Shown in pieces: positions 9,751 through 19,611 of a stretch of DNA of 64,000 nt. Location of the stretch: NCBI RefSeq assembly GCF_002018365.1, contig NZ_MVKX01000006.1, forward strand, positions 178,667 to 242,666, given 5' to 3'. Both the position numbers and the translations under genes were made by a program. The notes below the pieces were generated by a model. That model was not told the DNA's origin. It worked only from the letters and a program-made list of their open reading frames with translations, and made no database searches. Each line of letters starts with the position of its first letter. Position 1 is the stretch's first letter. This DNA is from Acinetobacter amyesii (GTDB taxonomy: Bacteria > Pseudomonadota > Gammaproteobacteria > Pseudomonadales > Moraxellaceae).

Positions 9751-10083
9751 TTATCGGCTCGAACATTGCTGTTCTTCATCATATACAGGCGTGTGCTCTA
9801 TACATTGGCGCTTTGCCATCGCACGCTCTGCACGGCGGTCTTCACGTAACAATACTAAAGTGAATACCACCATTGCGGCCATTAATGCCGTTAAATAACT
9901 ATAGGTCACTGATAATTCAAACATGGTTTGTGTGCCAAATCGAATCACTTCAATGAGTCCCCACACCAGCATCCCCGCCAGCATAAAACTTAACCAGCGA
10001 CGATAAGGCGAGAAGAAAACAGCAATCACAGCCGCCGATACCAAGCTCAGGCCAACGATTGTTGCTAAATTCGCTGTTAACAT
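9751..10083 (-). CDS. small inner-membrane protein of unknown function
   Basis: 110 residues from the ATG at 10083, which has GGAGG five nt upstream; an ATG at 10098 would overlap that site. Three hydrophobic segments are visible, at about residues 4-24, 31-49 and 58-79. A charged C-terminal tail (LREDRRAERAMAKRQC) with two Cys follows. No known family is recognised. It is a single-gene unit with its own terminator, and the long AT-rich region upstream probably holds its promoter. Confidence 0.7.
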   Translation of the reverse strand: MLTANLATIVGLSLVSAAVIAVFFSPYRRWLSFMLAGMLVWGLIEVIRFGTQTMFELSVTYSYLTALMAAMVVFTLVLLREDRRAERAMAKRQCIEHTPVYDEEQQCSSR

Positions 10084-10446
10084 AAAAACCTCCGTCATTT
10101 GACAGCTGACATCTCTTGTCCTACAGGATGCTGAGCCATCTCACTACTGTATCTTCAGTAAATAGATTTGGTCGATCTCAATCTCTTGCAAGCATTATGC
10201 TGAGTTTTTTGCATAAAAAAAGTCTCGTTTTTTGTCCATGCGACACACCTTGTCGCAACATTATTTTGTCATTACATTTTTTCTTTTTAAAGAATTTCTA
10301 GAACAATGATGGCATCTCGTTTCGAGTGTCATTACAAAAAAAACAGCTGGTTTTAGGCTAAAAAAATTAATTTTTCGAATGCTGTTAATCGTTGTTTTTA
10401 TCGACAATTTTCTTCTACCGTTCATCGGATGAGCTGAATTCTTGGC
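10084..10446. other. AT-rich intergenic region without a supported gene
   Basis: About 360 bases between the small membrane protein gene and the serB terminator. A weak inverted repeat TGCGAC (10239-10244) / GTCGCA (10252-10257) is present. The plus-strand reading frame across 10116-10301 has no ribosome site and no family features. It presumably carries the promoter of the leftward membrane protein gene. Confidence 0.5.
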
Positions 10447-10479
10447 ATAAAAAAACGCAGCCTTTTGGCTACGTTTTTT
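10447..10479 (-). terminator. terminator after serB
   Basis: Read leftwards, the stem AACGTAGCC / GGCTGCGTT (one G-T pair) with loop AAAA is followed by a T-run. Confidence 0.8.
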
Positions 10480-10497
10480 AGTATGACTTAAATGGTT

Positions 10498-11718
10498 TTA
10501 AGCACGATTTAAATCTTTATCATGCACACCAAGCAGGTAAAGAACACCATCTAGACCCACGCTTGAAATGGCTTGATTGGCATTTTGACGAACCAAAGGT
10601 TTCGCACGGAAGGCAACGCCTAAGCCGGCTAAAGACAACATAGGTAAGTCATTCGCACCATCACCGACAGCAATGGCTTGTTCTAATGAAATCCCCATTT
10701 CCTCAGCGATTTGTGTCAACAAGTAGGCTTTGCGAGCACCATCCACAATATGACCTTTCACTTCACCGGTTACCGCGCCATCTTGGACGTCCAGTACATT
10801 GGCATGGACTTCATCGATACCCAGTTTTGCTTGTAGATATTCAGCAAAATACTGAAAACCACCTGACAAAATAGCCGTGCGATAACCCAATGATTTCAGC
10901 GTTGAAATCAGACGTTCCGCACCTTCTGTAACAGTCAAACGTTCTGCAATTTTAGGTAATACCGAAGCATCCATACCTTTGAGCAGTGCCACACGTGCAC
11001 GGAAACTTTGTTGGAAATCGAGTTCACCTTGCATAGCACGTTCAGTGATTTCAGCCACTTGAGCGCCGACACCCGCTTCAATCGCCAATTCGTCAATTAC
11101 TTCTTGCTCAATCAGCGTCGAGTCCATATCAAAGCAGACCAAACGACGATTACGACGGTAAGCATTGTCCTCTTGAACGGCAACATCTACCCCAAGTTCG
11201 GTAGATAGACGTAAACATGCTGCACGCATCGCAGTAGCATCCAACATTTGGCCTTTTAAACCAAATTGAACACAGGCACGGCGCGGACCTTCGCTTGATC
11301 CATCTAATTCTGGACGGCCAGATAAACGAGTCACAGTTTCGATATTGAAGCCTTGGCTCGACACAATATTTGTAACTGCCTGTAAATGAGACGCCTGTAA
11401 TTCTGGCGCAAGTGCCGTCACGATATAGCGTGTGCGGCCTCCCTCATTTACCCATTGTTGATATTCTGTTGTAGAGATTGGTTTAAAGCGCACAGTTAAG
11501 CCAATATCATGTGCTAAAATCAACATCTCCTTCATGGCTAATGCTGTCGCAGTCTGGTCTTCCGACGAAACAACAATACCTAAAGTCAGCTGATTGTGGA
11601 TGACTGCTTGTCCGACATCTAAAATCTGTAAGGAATGTGCGGACAAAACCTGCATTAATCGTGTAAATTGATTAGGTTGGTCAGGTCCTAAAAGTGATAT
11701 AAGAATGATTTCTCGCAT
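10498..11718 (-). CDS. serB: phosphoserine phosphatase with N-terminal ACT-type domains
   Basis: Last step of serine synthesis, removing phosphate from O-phospho-L-serine. 406 residues, with a regulatory ACT-like region (about 1-180) ahead of the HAD domain. The nucleophile motif is CFDMDSTLIEQE with Asp197 and Asp199; SGGFQYF (near 283) and VGDGANDLPM (near 357) complete the HAD signature. The long form with N-terminal ACT domains is typical of Pseudomonas and Acinetobacter. It is divergent from the Smp-like gene, as in E. coli serB/smp. Confidence 0.95.
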   Translation of the reverse strand: MREIILISLLGPDQPNQFTRLMQVLSAHSLQILDVGQAVIHNQLTLGIVVSSEDQTATALAMKEMLILAHDIGLTVRFKPISTTEYQQWVNEGGRTRYIVTALAPELQASHLQAVTNIVSSQGFNIETVTRLSGRPELDGSSEGPRRACVQFGLKGQMLDATAMRAACLRLSTELGVDVAVQEDNAYRRNRRLVCFDMDSTLIEQEVIDELAIEAGVGAQVAEITERAMQGELDFQQSFRARVALLKGMDASVLPKIAERLTVTEGAERLISTLKSLGYRTAILSGGFQYFAEYLQAKLGIDEVHANVLDVQDGAVTGEVKGHIVDGARKAYLLTQIAEEMGISLEQAIAVGDGANDLPMLSLAGLGVAFRAKPLVRQNANQAISSVGLDGVLYLLGVHDKDLNRA

Positions 11719-11777
11719 GAATTGACTCGGGTCTGAGCTACAACTAATGTAAGAATCATAATCTAAATTGAATAGAA

Positions 11778-13052
11778 TTGCCTTGGAAGTTTACGTTGAA
11801 TGCGCCTAGACAAGGGCTATTTGCTAGCCTATTAGTAGTTTGTTTTGCTTTGCATACCTTTTTATTGGTATTGGCAACAACCCACCAACTGAACGAAAAC
11901 CGTGCCAGTCAGGGACAACTGATGACCAGTCAATTGGTTACAGACAGCCTATCTGAGCTTGAGCCGGCCAATACCGTATCATTAGCCTTACTTGCTGACC
12001 GCTATGCAACCAACCCGAGCGTGGCTTCCATCCGCATCTTAAATGCCAATAATCAAGTTTTGGCCACAGGCGGTTTGACCAAAACCCGTGACGGTGAAAT
12101 CTTTGTTCGAGATGCGCTGCAAAACGAAAAGAAAGTCGGAACGGTTGAAATCACCTTAATTAAACCAAGTATTGGTGAAATCTTACGTACGCAATGGGCC
12201 GCGATTCTATTTTCATTATTCTTACATGGCTTGTTGTGGTTGGCGTATCGCGCTATTGCACGTCCAAGTCGTACTGAATATTTAGCGCGAATCAACAATG
12301 AATCACGTCTAAAACACGAAATTCAAACGCTAGCGCAGGCTTTAGAACAAGAAAAACATAATGCCGCTGTGGCGATTGCTCAAGCGCAGCAAAATGCGCA
12401 AGCCAAAGCAAAACAGCATAAAGACATGAAACCAGTGGTTCTCGACAGCAACAGCTTGGCATTAAATATTCAATTTTATGATCCGAAACAACTGCTCGAT
12501 AGCGTCAACAAAACCGTGTCTGTGCCGTATTTTAATCTCTGCCAAATTTTCTTGAATAAAACCACAGAACTCTGTGTTCAACATTATAAATTGAACAGTT
12601 CTGACATCAGTACGGTACATAAGTTTGATGAACATGGTGCAACCATCAGCATGACCGCTGACACTCCAGATGCGCTGCGTTGCCTCACCATGATCAGCTC
12701 AGTATTCCAATTGCTTTCTGATGTTTTATATAAACGCTACCGTGAAGAAAAACGTTTCGTTTTACAAACCCGTAGCGCGATTTCAAGCTCTGTCGAAGCC
12801 ATGCAATTGTCTTCTGTACAAGCGGCTGAACGTTTAGTCCAACAATTGGTTGCCAAAGAAAGTGCCATTCATGTGCCGACAACTTTGCTCAAAGAGATTT
12901 CAGATCATTTCCAATTGGTCAGCTTGCCAAATCCGACCAATGTGCTCACTCGTCATGCGTTTATGCTCAATGGAATGGACAGTGATGCCGCTGAATTGGC
13001 TCAAAACTTCAGAACTGAAATTTTAAAATCCAAACAATCAAAAGCCTCTTAA
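11778..13052 (+). CDS. Smp/YtjB (AhpA)-like membrane protein
   Basis: 424 residues from a TTG at 11778; no in-frame ATG lies close, and the exact start is uncertain. One membrane segment (about 14-34), a ~100-residue periplasmic region (RILNANNQVLATGG) and a second membrane segment (about 140-158) are followed by a cytoplasmic coiled coil rich in Ala/Gln (about 172-215) and a C-terminal domain. The divergent position next to serB matches E. coli smp, which encodes a membrane protein of poorly known function. The assignment rests on this layout and topology. The C-terminal half is not recognised. Confidence 0.7.
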   Translation: MPWKFTLNAPRQGLFASLLVVCFALHTFLLVLATTHQLNENRASQGQLMTSQLVTDSLSELEPANTVSLALLADRYATNPSVASIRILNANNQVLATGGLTKTRDGEIFVRDALQNEKKVGTVEITLIKPSIGEILRTQWAAILFSLFLHGLLWLAYRAIARPSRTEYLARINNESRLKHEIQTLAQALEQEKHNAAVAIAQAQQNAQAKAKQHKDMKPVVLDSNSLALNIQFYDPKQLLDSVNKTVSVPYFNLCQIFLNKTTELCVQHYKLNSSDISTVHKFDEHGATISMTADTPDALRCLTMISSVFQLLSDVLYKRYREEKRFVLQTRSAISSSVEAMQLSSVQAAERLVQQLVAKESAIHVPTTLLKEISDHFQLVSLPNPTNVLTRHAFMLNGMDSDAAELAQNFRTEILKSKQSKAS

Positions 13053-13068
13053 AGGTTTGAGCGAAATC

Positions 13069-13098
13069 AAAAATCCCGACTTAAGTCGGGATTTTTTT
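13069..13098. terminator. bidirectional terminator
   Basis: The hairpin AATCCCGACTTAAGTCGGGATT is flanked by an A-run and a T-run and ends both the rightward smp-like gene and the leftward ppk1. Confidence 0.9.
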
Positions 13099-13101
13099 GT
13101 C

Positions 13102-15165
13102 TTAAACGGTCGAAATTTTCTGTGCAATCAAATATTTTTGCGCATTCTGCGGTTCGGCACCTGCTTCAACCACGACTTTCTCCCATTGCCCATGCGACTG
13201 CATTTCCCATGCATTTTGATTATCGTCCAAATAGTTAAGTAAACCATCCTTCATAATGCGTTTTTTCAAACGGCTTTCCAAAATGGGAAAACATGTTTCG
13301 ACCCGTGAAAATAAGTTACGTCCCATCCAATCGGCACTGGCACAGTACAATCGTTTTTCGCCTGCATGCTCAAAATAATACACTCGAGTATGCTCTAAGA
13401 AGCGTCCGACGATGGATCTCACATGAATATTCTCAGACATCCCTTTGACCTGAGGAATCAAACAACAAATCGAACGGATAATTAAATCTACACGCACCCC
13501 TGCTTGCGATGCACGATACAAAGCAGCAATCAGTTGCGGTTCCGTGAGTGCATTGACCTTCACAATAATTCGTGCGTATTTTCCCGCTTGTGCAGCAACA
13601 ACTTCCTGTTCAATTAGTTTCAATAATTCAGTATGCAGGGTAAATGGTGCATGCAATAAAGCTTTTAGTTTCGCCATCTTGCCCATGCCGGTCAGTTCCT
13701 GAAACATACGATGCACATCCTCGCAAATATCGGGATGCGTCGTCATCAGGCCATAATCGGTATACATCCGCGCATTGCCTGCGTGGTAGTTACCTGTTCC
13801 CAAATGGGCGTAGCGTAACAACTGATTATTTTCACGGCGTACAATCAAAATCATCTTGGCATGGGTTTTATAGCCCACAATGCCATACACCACGACAGCC
13901 CCAGCTTCTTGCAATATATTGGCCACAGTAATATTGGATTCTTCATCAAACCGCGCCCGAAGTTCGATGACGGCGGTTACTTCCTTGCCGTTGCGAGCGG
14001 CCTCCGCCAAAACTTGTACGATGTCTGAATCTGGCCCACTGCGATAGAGCGTCTGCTTAATGGCTAAAACCTGCGGATCTTTTGCAGCTTCACGTAATAA
14101 GTTGATGACCGGTTGAAAGGAGTCAAACGGATGATGTAACAACACATCTTGTGTTTTTAATACATCAAAAATCGCGGTTTGTTTACGAAAAACTTTAGGA
14201 ATAATCGGTGTATAGACCGGATATTTCAGTTCAGGTCGATTAAAACTGGTACTGAGACGTGATAAATTGATCGGGCCGTCAATGCGATAGAGTTCCTGCT
14301 CACTCAAATCAAATTCATCTAACAAATAATCAATAATGCTTTGCGGACAATCATCTTCAATTTCTAAGCGAACTGCCCGACCAAAACGCCGTGAAGACAA
14401 TTCATCTTTTAATGCCACAGCCAAGTCATCCACATCCTCAGCCAAAACCAAATCTGCATTGCGTGTCACTCGAAAGGCATAACAGCCTGTCGCTTTCATC
14501 CCCGGAAATAAATCATTGATATGTTGCTGAATAATGGCGGTCAGGAAAATTTGTGTCTCTGCACTGCCTTCAACTTCGACGGGCATTTTGATTAAACGCG
14601 GCAACGAACGTGGCGCAGGCACAATCGCCATTTCAATGGCACGACCAAAGGCATCTTTGCCTTCTAGGCTCACAATAAAGTTGAGGCTTTTATTGACCAA
14701 GCGAGGAAACGGATGCGATGGATCTAAGCTAATCGGCGTTAAGACCGGTTGAACTTCTTTACTAAAATAATGGCTAATCCACGCCCGATGTTTTTCTAAA
14801 ATATCTTTAAATTGAATAAAGCGAATGCCTTCACTTTGTAACGCAGGCAATACAGCATGATTAAGGGTCTGGTATTGCTGTGCAACCGTGTCATGAATCA
14901 CTTGGGAAAGTTCATCTAAGACCACTTCAGTCGGAATGGCATCTGGCGTCCGTGCAATCGCATTCAAATCTCGTTGTTTCATTAGCCCCGCAATACGAAT
15001 TTCAAAGAATTCATCTAAATTGCGTGAAAAAATGATGAGAAAATTCAAGCGCTCAAGTAAAGGTAAACTTGAATCGAGTGCCTGAGCCAAGACCCGCCGA
15101 TTAAAATCTAAAAGTGACAATTCACGATTATAATAGGTCTCTGATGAATGCTGAAAATGTGGCAT
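13102..15165 (-). CDS. ppk1: polyphosphate kinase 1
   Basis: Reversibly polymerises the terminal phosphate of ATP into polyphosphate. 687 residues, standard for PPK1. The N-terminal domain begins [14 protein letters not shown], the head domain follows, and the catalytic C1/C2 domains contain [10 protein letters not shown] with the phosphorylated His435 and the following [11 protein letters not shown]. The stop lies only a few bases from the shared terminator. No ppx gene is adjacent. Confidence 0.96.
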   Translation of the reverse strand: MPHFQHSSETYYNRELSLLDFNRRVLAQALDSSLPLLERLNFLIIFSRNLDEFFEIRIAGLMKQRDLNAIARTPDAIPTEVVLDELSQVIHDTVAQQYQTLNHAVLPALQSEGIRFIQFKDILEKHRAWISHYFSKEVQPVLTPISLDPSHPFPRLVNKSLNFIVSLEGKDAFGRAIEMAIVPAPRSLPRLIKMPVEVEGSAETQIFLTAIIQQHINDLFPGMKATGCYAFRVTRNADLVLAEDVDDLAVALKDELSSRRFGRAVRLEIEDDCPQSIIDYLLDEFDLSEQELYRIDGPINLSRLSTSFNRPELKYPVYTPIIPKVFRKQTAIFDVLKTQDVLLHHPFDSFQPVINLLREAAKDPQVLAIKQTLYRSGPDSDIVQVLAEAARNGKEVTAVIELRARFDEESNITVANILQEAGAVVVYGIVGYKTHAKMILIVRRENNQLLRYAHLGTGNYHAGNARMYTDYGLMTTHPDICEDVHRMFQELTGMGKMAKLKALLHAPFTLHTELLKLIEQEVVAAQAGKYARIIVKVNALTEPQLIAALYRASQAGVRVDLIIRSICCLIPQVKGMSENIHVRSIVGRFLEHTRVYYFEHAGEKRLYCASADWMGRNLFSRVETCFPILESRLKKRIMKDGLLNYLDDNQNAWEMQSHGQWEKVVVEAGAEPQNAQKYLIAQKISTV

Positions 15166-15324
15166 ACCCTCTCAATGCTGTTTGAAACAGTCTATATCTA
15201 AAGTGTTTGCCGGCATGTTAGGCAGCGGATATGACACTTATGTTACAAATAGCATTAATCCATTAAAAAAGCATGCAATTCCCTAAAGCCGTGTTCATCA
15301 AATCGTAAAATTTATTTTCGACAT

Positions 15325-15354
15325 CAAAAAAAGAGGGACTTTGCCCTCTATTTT
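15325..15354 (-). terminator. terminator after the symporter gene
   Basis: Read leftwards, TAGAGGGC-AAAG-TCCCTCT is followed by a run of T. The stem contains one mismatch near the loop. Confidence 0.7.
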
Positions 15355-15372
15355 ACTGAATTGTTTTTTTGT

Positions 15373-16341
15373 TTATTGCACAGGCTTGTCTTGTTCCGAT
15401 GCTTTGGGCTCACTCGTCCGTGCTGCCCAATAGGTTGCCAGTGCAGGACCCGAGATATTGTGCCACAAACTAAAAATCGCACTCGGCACAGCGGTCAGAG
15501 GTGAAGCGGCAAAATGGGTGGCCGCCAATGCCACACCTAGACCTGAGTTTTGCATCCCAACTTCAATCGACACTGCTTTACAGTCTGCATAGGGCAATTT
15601 AAATAGTCGGCTGGCCCAAAAGCCCAATAGATAGCCCAAGCCATTATGTAAGGCCACTACCCCCAGAATCAGTAAACCTGATTGCAAAATCTGTGTTCGA
15701 CTACCCGCAATGATTGCTGCCACAATCGCCACAATTGCCACAACAGAAACCAGTGGCATGACCTGTATATAGGCATCCACTCGGTGCTTAAAGACAGTTC
15801 GAATCATTAACCCCACAATGATCGGAAATAAAACCACTTGTAAAATTGAAACCAACATCGATGCCGCATTAATTTCAATCCATTGGCTTGCTAACAAATA
15901 GAAAATCGCAGGGGTTAAAACCGGTGCGAGTAATGTCGAAACAGAGGTACAGGCAACAGATAATGCGGTATTGCCTTTTGCCATATAGGTGATGACATTA
16001 GAGGCCGTTCCACCCGGGCAGCAACCGACAAGAATGACCCCGATCGCGATTTCTGTCGGCAGTTGCAATAATTTACACAAGAAAAATGCCAATCCCGGCA
16101 TCACAATAAACTGTGCCAAAACCCCGATCATCACAGCTTTAGGACTTTGCAATACACTTTTAAAATCTTGCAGTGTCATGGTCATGCCCATTCCCAACAT
16201 AATGATGCCTAGCATCCATGGGATATATGCTTTTAACCAAACAAATACATCGGGAAAAAACATGGCGAGCGCTGCAAACAGCACCACCCAAATCGCAAAT
16301 GTTTTCTGCACAAATTGAGTGAATTTTAAGAAAGCCGACAT
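15373..16341 (-). CDS. bile acid:sodium symporter (BASS) family transporter
   Basis: Polytopic protein of 322 residues with about nine to ten membrane segments. The family motif GCCPGGTASNVITYMAKGNTAL is clear, as is the second conserved region SIEVGMQNSGLGVALA. BASS proteins import organic anions with sodium; plant and bacterial members carry pyruvate, pantoate or keto acids, so the substrate is open. The start at 16341 (MSAFLKFTQF) has GGAAG six nt upstream; an ATG at 16347 abuts that site, and a further upstream start would run through the terminator of pncA. Confidence 0.88.
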   Translation of the reverse strand: MSAFLKFTQFVQKTFAIWVVLFAALAMFFPDVFVWLKAYIPWMLGIIMLGMGMTMTLQDFKSVLQSPKAVMIGVLAQFIVMPGLAFFLCKLLQLPTEIAIGVILVGCCPGGTASNVITYMAKGNTALSVACTSVSTLLAPVLTPAIFYLLASQWIEINAASMLVSILQVVLFPIIVGLMIRTVFKHRVDAYIQVMPLVSVVAIVAIVAAIIAGSRTQILQSGLLILGVVALHNGLGYLLGFWASRLFKLPYADCKAVSIEVGMQNSGLGVALAATHFAASPLTAVPSAIFSLWHNISGPALATYWAARTSEPKASEQDKPVQ

Positions 16342-16366
16342 AGGCATCTTCCATTTAAAAACAGGG

Positions 16367-16396
16367 ACAAAAAAAGGCACACCCTTGTGCCTTTTC
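16367..16396 (-). terminator. terminator after pncA
   Basis: Read leftwards, AAAAGGCACA-AGGG-TGTGCCTTTTTT forms a stem with a T-run. It separates pncA from the symporter gene. Confidence 0.8.
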
Positions 16397-16414
16397 TCAA
16401 CTGAGCCCACTGGG

Positions 16415-17065
16415 TCATGCCAAAGATAATGCCTGTGCATGCTGCTGCACAATATCTTTCAGGTAAATACGCTTCACCCCATTCGCCAACATGTCTTGCC
16501 ATGCATGCTGAAGCGAACCCTGTAAATCGATCCCTTTGGTCAAATCAGCAATCACAAAAGTTTCAAAACCAAGCTTACGTGCATCCATTGCCGTCCATGC
16601 AACACAGAAATCCGTGGCGATCCCCACCACAAAGACCGTATCAATACCACGTTCGCGCAAATAGCCCGCCAAACCTGTTGAGGTTTTATGATCCGCTTCC
16701 ATAAACGCAGAGTAGCTGTCGATATGTTGATGAAAACCTTTCCGGATAATCAGCTGCGCCGTCGGTAAATTTAAATCAGGATGCAATTCGGCATCCTGTG
16801 TGCCTTGTACACAATGCGTCGGCCACAGTACTTGCGCCCCATAACTCAGCTCTATGCTGTCATAAGGTGCATGCTCAGGATGATTTTCAGCAAAAGAAAT
16901 ATGGTCGGCTGGATGCCAATCTTGAGTCAGCACAATATTCGCAAAGTATTGTCCCAGTTGATTAATCCCTGGAATAATTTGATCTGCATTGGCAACAGCC
17001 AACTGACCACCTGGGGTAAAACCATTTTGTACATCGACCACAATCAGCGCTGTATTTTTTTGCAT
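16415..17065 (-). CDS. pncA: nicotinamidase
   Basis: Deamidates nicotinamide to nicotinate, the substrate of PncB. 216 residues from the ATG at 17065, which has GGAG five nt upstream; a start at 17116 is possible but has a weaker site and would add 17 residues. The catalytic triad is Asp11 (VVDVQNGF), Lys109 (IIRKG) and Cys154 (TDFCVAWTA). Metal ligands are visible in DWHPADH (Asp49, His51) and WPTHC (His84). It is transcribed alone. Confidence 0.94.
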   Translation of the reverse strand: MQKNTALIVVDVQNGFTPGGQLAVANADQIIPGINQLGQYFANIVLTQDWHPADHISFAENHPEHAPYDSIELSYGAQVLWPTHCVQGTQDAELHPDLNLPTAQLIIRKGFHQHIDSYSAFMEADHKTSTGLAGYLRERGIDTVFVVGIATDFCVAWTAMDARKLGFETFVIADLTKGIDLQGSLQHAWQDMLANGVKRIYLKDIVQQHAQALSLA

Positions 17066-17135
17066 ATCTCTCCATCCGTTGTCATGCATTGTCGGCGACT
17101 CTACTGATTCGCTCATATTTTAAAAGCCTTAGTAT

Positions 17136-17525
17136 TCAGTCCTGTGCATAAAAATAAAATGACTGTCCTTCCTGACAATACCGATACTTGGGCAAATGCT
17201 CAACCAAACGCTGTGCAAAGCGTGGGTAAATACGGGCTTTTCGCCGAGTCGAGGCATGAAAATAAAAATATCGCGGTTGATGTTGAAAGATATATTTTAA
17301 TAAATGGCTGCGTGTCTGTTGCATGACCTCAAACGCATTAATATTTTCAGCAACATCTTCTAGGGTAGGTTCATCGGCAAAGGCCAACCACGCATTTTTT
17401 CTCGGCTGTTGGCGATTTCTTTGAAATACAGGTTTGAGTTCCAAGATAAATTCGTATTGATGTAGATACAAACTGAATTCACGTTGATCAACTTTAAAAA
17501 TTGCGACCAGTTTTCTTGCTGACAT
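17136..17525 (-). CDS. conserved hypothetical protein
   Basis: 129 residues, rich in Arg, Tyr and Phe, with no signal peptide or membrane segment. It begins MSARKLVAIFKVDQREFSLY and ends in a basic-aromatic region (RRKARIYPRFAQRLVEHLPK). I do not recognise a family. It is 19 nt upstream of the far pncA start and could share a transcript with pncA. Plausible as real because the frame is long and its codon use matches its neighbours. Confidence 0.65.
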   Translation of the reverse strand: MSARKLVAIFKVDQREFSLYLHQYEFILELKPVFQRNRQQPRKNAWLAFADEPTLEDVAENINAFEVMQQTRSHLLKYIFQHQPRYFYFHASTRRKARIYPRFAQRLVEHLPKYRYCQEGQSFYFYAQD

Positions 17526-17631
17526 AGCCCCTCTACGTTGATTTTTTATTTTCTCTTTCTGCTGTATTTTTACATAAAATACATTTATTTATCTTGATTT
17601 AAAGCATTAGCGCGACTTCAATTGTCGCCAT

Positions 17632-17660
17632 AAAAAAGCCCGCAATATGCGGGCTTTTTT
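17632..17660. terminator. terminator after the MFS gene
   Basis: AAAGCCCGCAATATGCGGGCTTT with an A-run and a T-run works in both directions. It ends the leftward MFS gene. A second small hairpin, GCGAC (17611-17615) / GTCGC (17623-17627), lies beside it. Confidence 0.85.
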
Positions 17661-17675
17661 GATATGACATGTTCC

Positions 17676-18887
17676 TTAAGATGGAATACGACGTACCAAC
17701 AACAACATAAATACTGCAGAGATTGCGATACATGGAATTGCAGCGGTAATCACCCCTGCCGCACCAAAACCTGCTGCCAATAGCTGACCGGCAATTGCAG
17801 GGCCTAACATTGCACCGACACGACCAACGGCTGAAGCTACACCAACACCCGTACCACGTAACTGTGTTGGATATACGATACCACCGAAGGCATACAGCAC
17901 CCCTTGGCAACCAATCACGAATGCACCGACTAAAGCTGATGCCATGTACATTTGAGTCAATGAACCTGCACCATTCAGCGCAAATAGACCTGCCAAAATA
18001 CCGCCGTACATCAAAATGATCACATAAGCTTTCTTCCAACGGTCAGTCAACATACCTAAAATGATCGTACCAATGGTTGCACTCACCATGAAGTAGAACT
18101 GCGCAGTTGCACCATCTTTACGTGTGAAACCGAGTTCGGTGAACAACGACGGTAACCAGCTCAACATGATGTACACCACCATCAAGGTGAAGAAGTAGCT
18201 CACCCAAATTGAGAAGGTACGTAAACGGTTTTCTGTGTTGAATAGGTTTTTGAAAGCACCTTGTTGTACTTCGCCATTGGCAGTCGCTTGAACCGCTTGA
18301 TCTTTGGCTTTCAAGAATTCACGCGATTCAGGCAAGAACCAGATCATCAATGGAATGACAATGATCGGTAATAAACCACCTAAATAGAAAATATTTTTCC
18401 AGTTTGCACCGAAGTCTGTCATTGCAACCAATGACAAAATTGCCGCACCCACAGGCATACCACAGTACATCAAACCGACTGCACGACCACGATTTTGTGG
18501 CGTTACCGCTTCAGATGCCAAGGTAATTAAAATTGGCATTGCTGCCCCTAAACCCGCACCGGCAAGAAAACGTACAGCTAGTAAGCTATGGAAGCTATTT
18601 ACCCATACCGTACATAAGGTAAAGATGGCGAACATCCCCGTAGACCAAATTAATACTTTTTTACGGCCCACTCGGTCTGCAATACGACCACCCACCAAAG
18701 CACCAGGTAATAATCCTAAAATACCGGCACTAAAAAACACCCCTAGCTGCGAGCTATCCAGCCCGAAATATTCACGAATCCCTGCTGCTGCAATACCTGC
18801 AGCCTGAATATCCAGACCTTCGATTACGGCAATAAGGAAACAGATTGCTACCGTGACAATAGCATGCTTGTTATCTGACTTTTCCAT
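17676..18887 (-). CDS. MFS transporter, aromatic acid:proton symporter type
   Basis: 403 residues with 12 predicted membrane segments. The loop 2-3 signature is GGRIADRVGRKKVLIWS, and the first segment contains the acid-transporter motif (FLIAVIEGLDIQAAGIA, with an Asp in helix 1), as in the AAHS group (MhpT, PcaK, BenK). Import of an aromatic or related organic acid is inferred; no catabolic gene is adjacent to identify it. The start ATG at 18887 has AGGA seven nt upstream. A TTG at 18917 would add ten residues. Confidence 0.85.
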   Translation of the reverse strand: MEKSDNKHAIVTVAICFLIAVIEGLDIQAAGIAAAGIREYFGLDSSQLGVFFSAGILGLLPGALVGGRIADRVGRKKVLIWSTGMFAIFTLCTVWVNSFHSLLAVRFLAGAGLGAAMPILITLASEAVTPQNRGRAVGLMYCGMPVGAAILSLVAMTDFGANWKNIFYLGGLLPIIVIPLMIWFLPESREFLKAKDQAVQATANGEVQQGAFKNLFNTENRLRTFSIWVSYFFTLMVVYIMLSWLPSLFTELGFTRKDGATAQFYFMVSATIGTIILGMLTDRWKKAYVIILMYGGILAGLFALNGAGSLTQMYMASALVGAFVIGCQGVLYAFGGIVYPTQLRGTGVGVASAVGRVGAMLGPAIAGQLLAAGFGAAGVITAAIPCIAISAVFMLLLVRRIPS

Positions 18888-19611
18888 TGGAGAATCCTTG
18901 TTGTCATCAGCGTTCAAATTAAGTTCGCATCATCGCTGAGCCGTATAGAGGATATAACTACCAATAAGTTGAAGCCTTTCGTCTGAAATTCGATTACGTG
19001 CATGGTGTAATAGTTTTTGTGCTTTAAGTCACAAAGTCGTAAAAACAATTAAAGATTTGAAATAAAAAAATATGAATCGTGCAATGAACAGTCAAATCAA
19101 GCGATTTTTTTATACGCGCATAAAAACATGTCCACTTCTATTAGATAAAAAAAAGATTATTACCCAAGTTTTTAACAATCATTTGTAATAAAACCCGAGC
19201 GAATTGATATAGTTTTTAAATCTTTAGTCATTGTTATTTAATCTTAAATTCTGATTAAAAAGCACGGAATACAGATAGATCAACCTTTTGCTGATGATTT
19301 AATCAATCCCCATCAGCCATGCCAACCCTCTCGATTGAGTAAAACATTTTCAAGATTCAGCCCTGCTGAACAATTTTCAGGCTGCAAAAAAACCGCTATT
19401 TTACACTTGATTGTTTTAAGTTTGATTTGTATAAAGAATTTTATGGCTTTGACCAAAGCATATTGTTCTTATGCGTTTGATCAGTCATAATTTGCGTAAG
19501 CATTATTCAATTTGGGTATAGCCCAATGAACATGCTACAAATCAAAATTCGAAACCATCCAGAAATCTATATTTCATCTTGTCGGATGGACAAATAGGAT
19601 AGCTTTTCAAA
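18888..19611. other. long AT-rich intergenic region between divergent genes
   Basis: About 720 bases between the leftward MFS gene and the rightward dapA. It must contain both promoters. No conserved gene, terminator or RNA structure is visible. A 38-codon frame starting at 19071 lacks a ribosome site and is not called. The size is unusual for this gene-dense window, so a regulatory or unrecognised RNA function is possible. Confidence 0.5.

Noticed and set aside
10116..10301. Plus-strand 61-codon frame between the membrane protein gene and serB
   Set aside because: No ribosome site, amino-acid composition unlike a protein, and it overlaps the probable promoter of the leftward gene.
19071..19187. 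38-codon frame in the gap before dapA
   Set aside because: No ribosome site, no family features, AT-rich composition typical of random frames.
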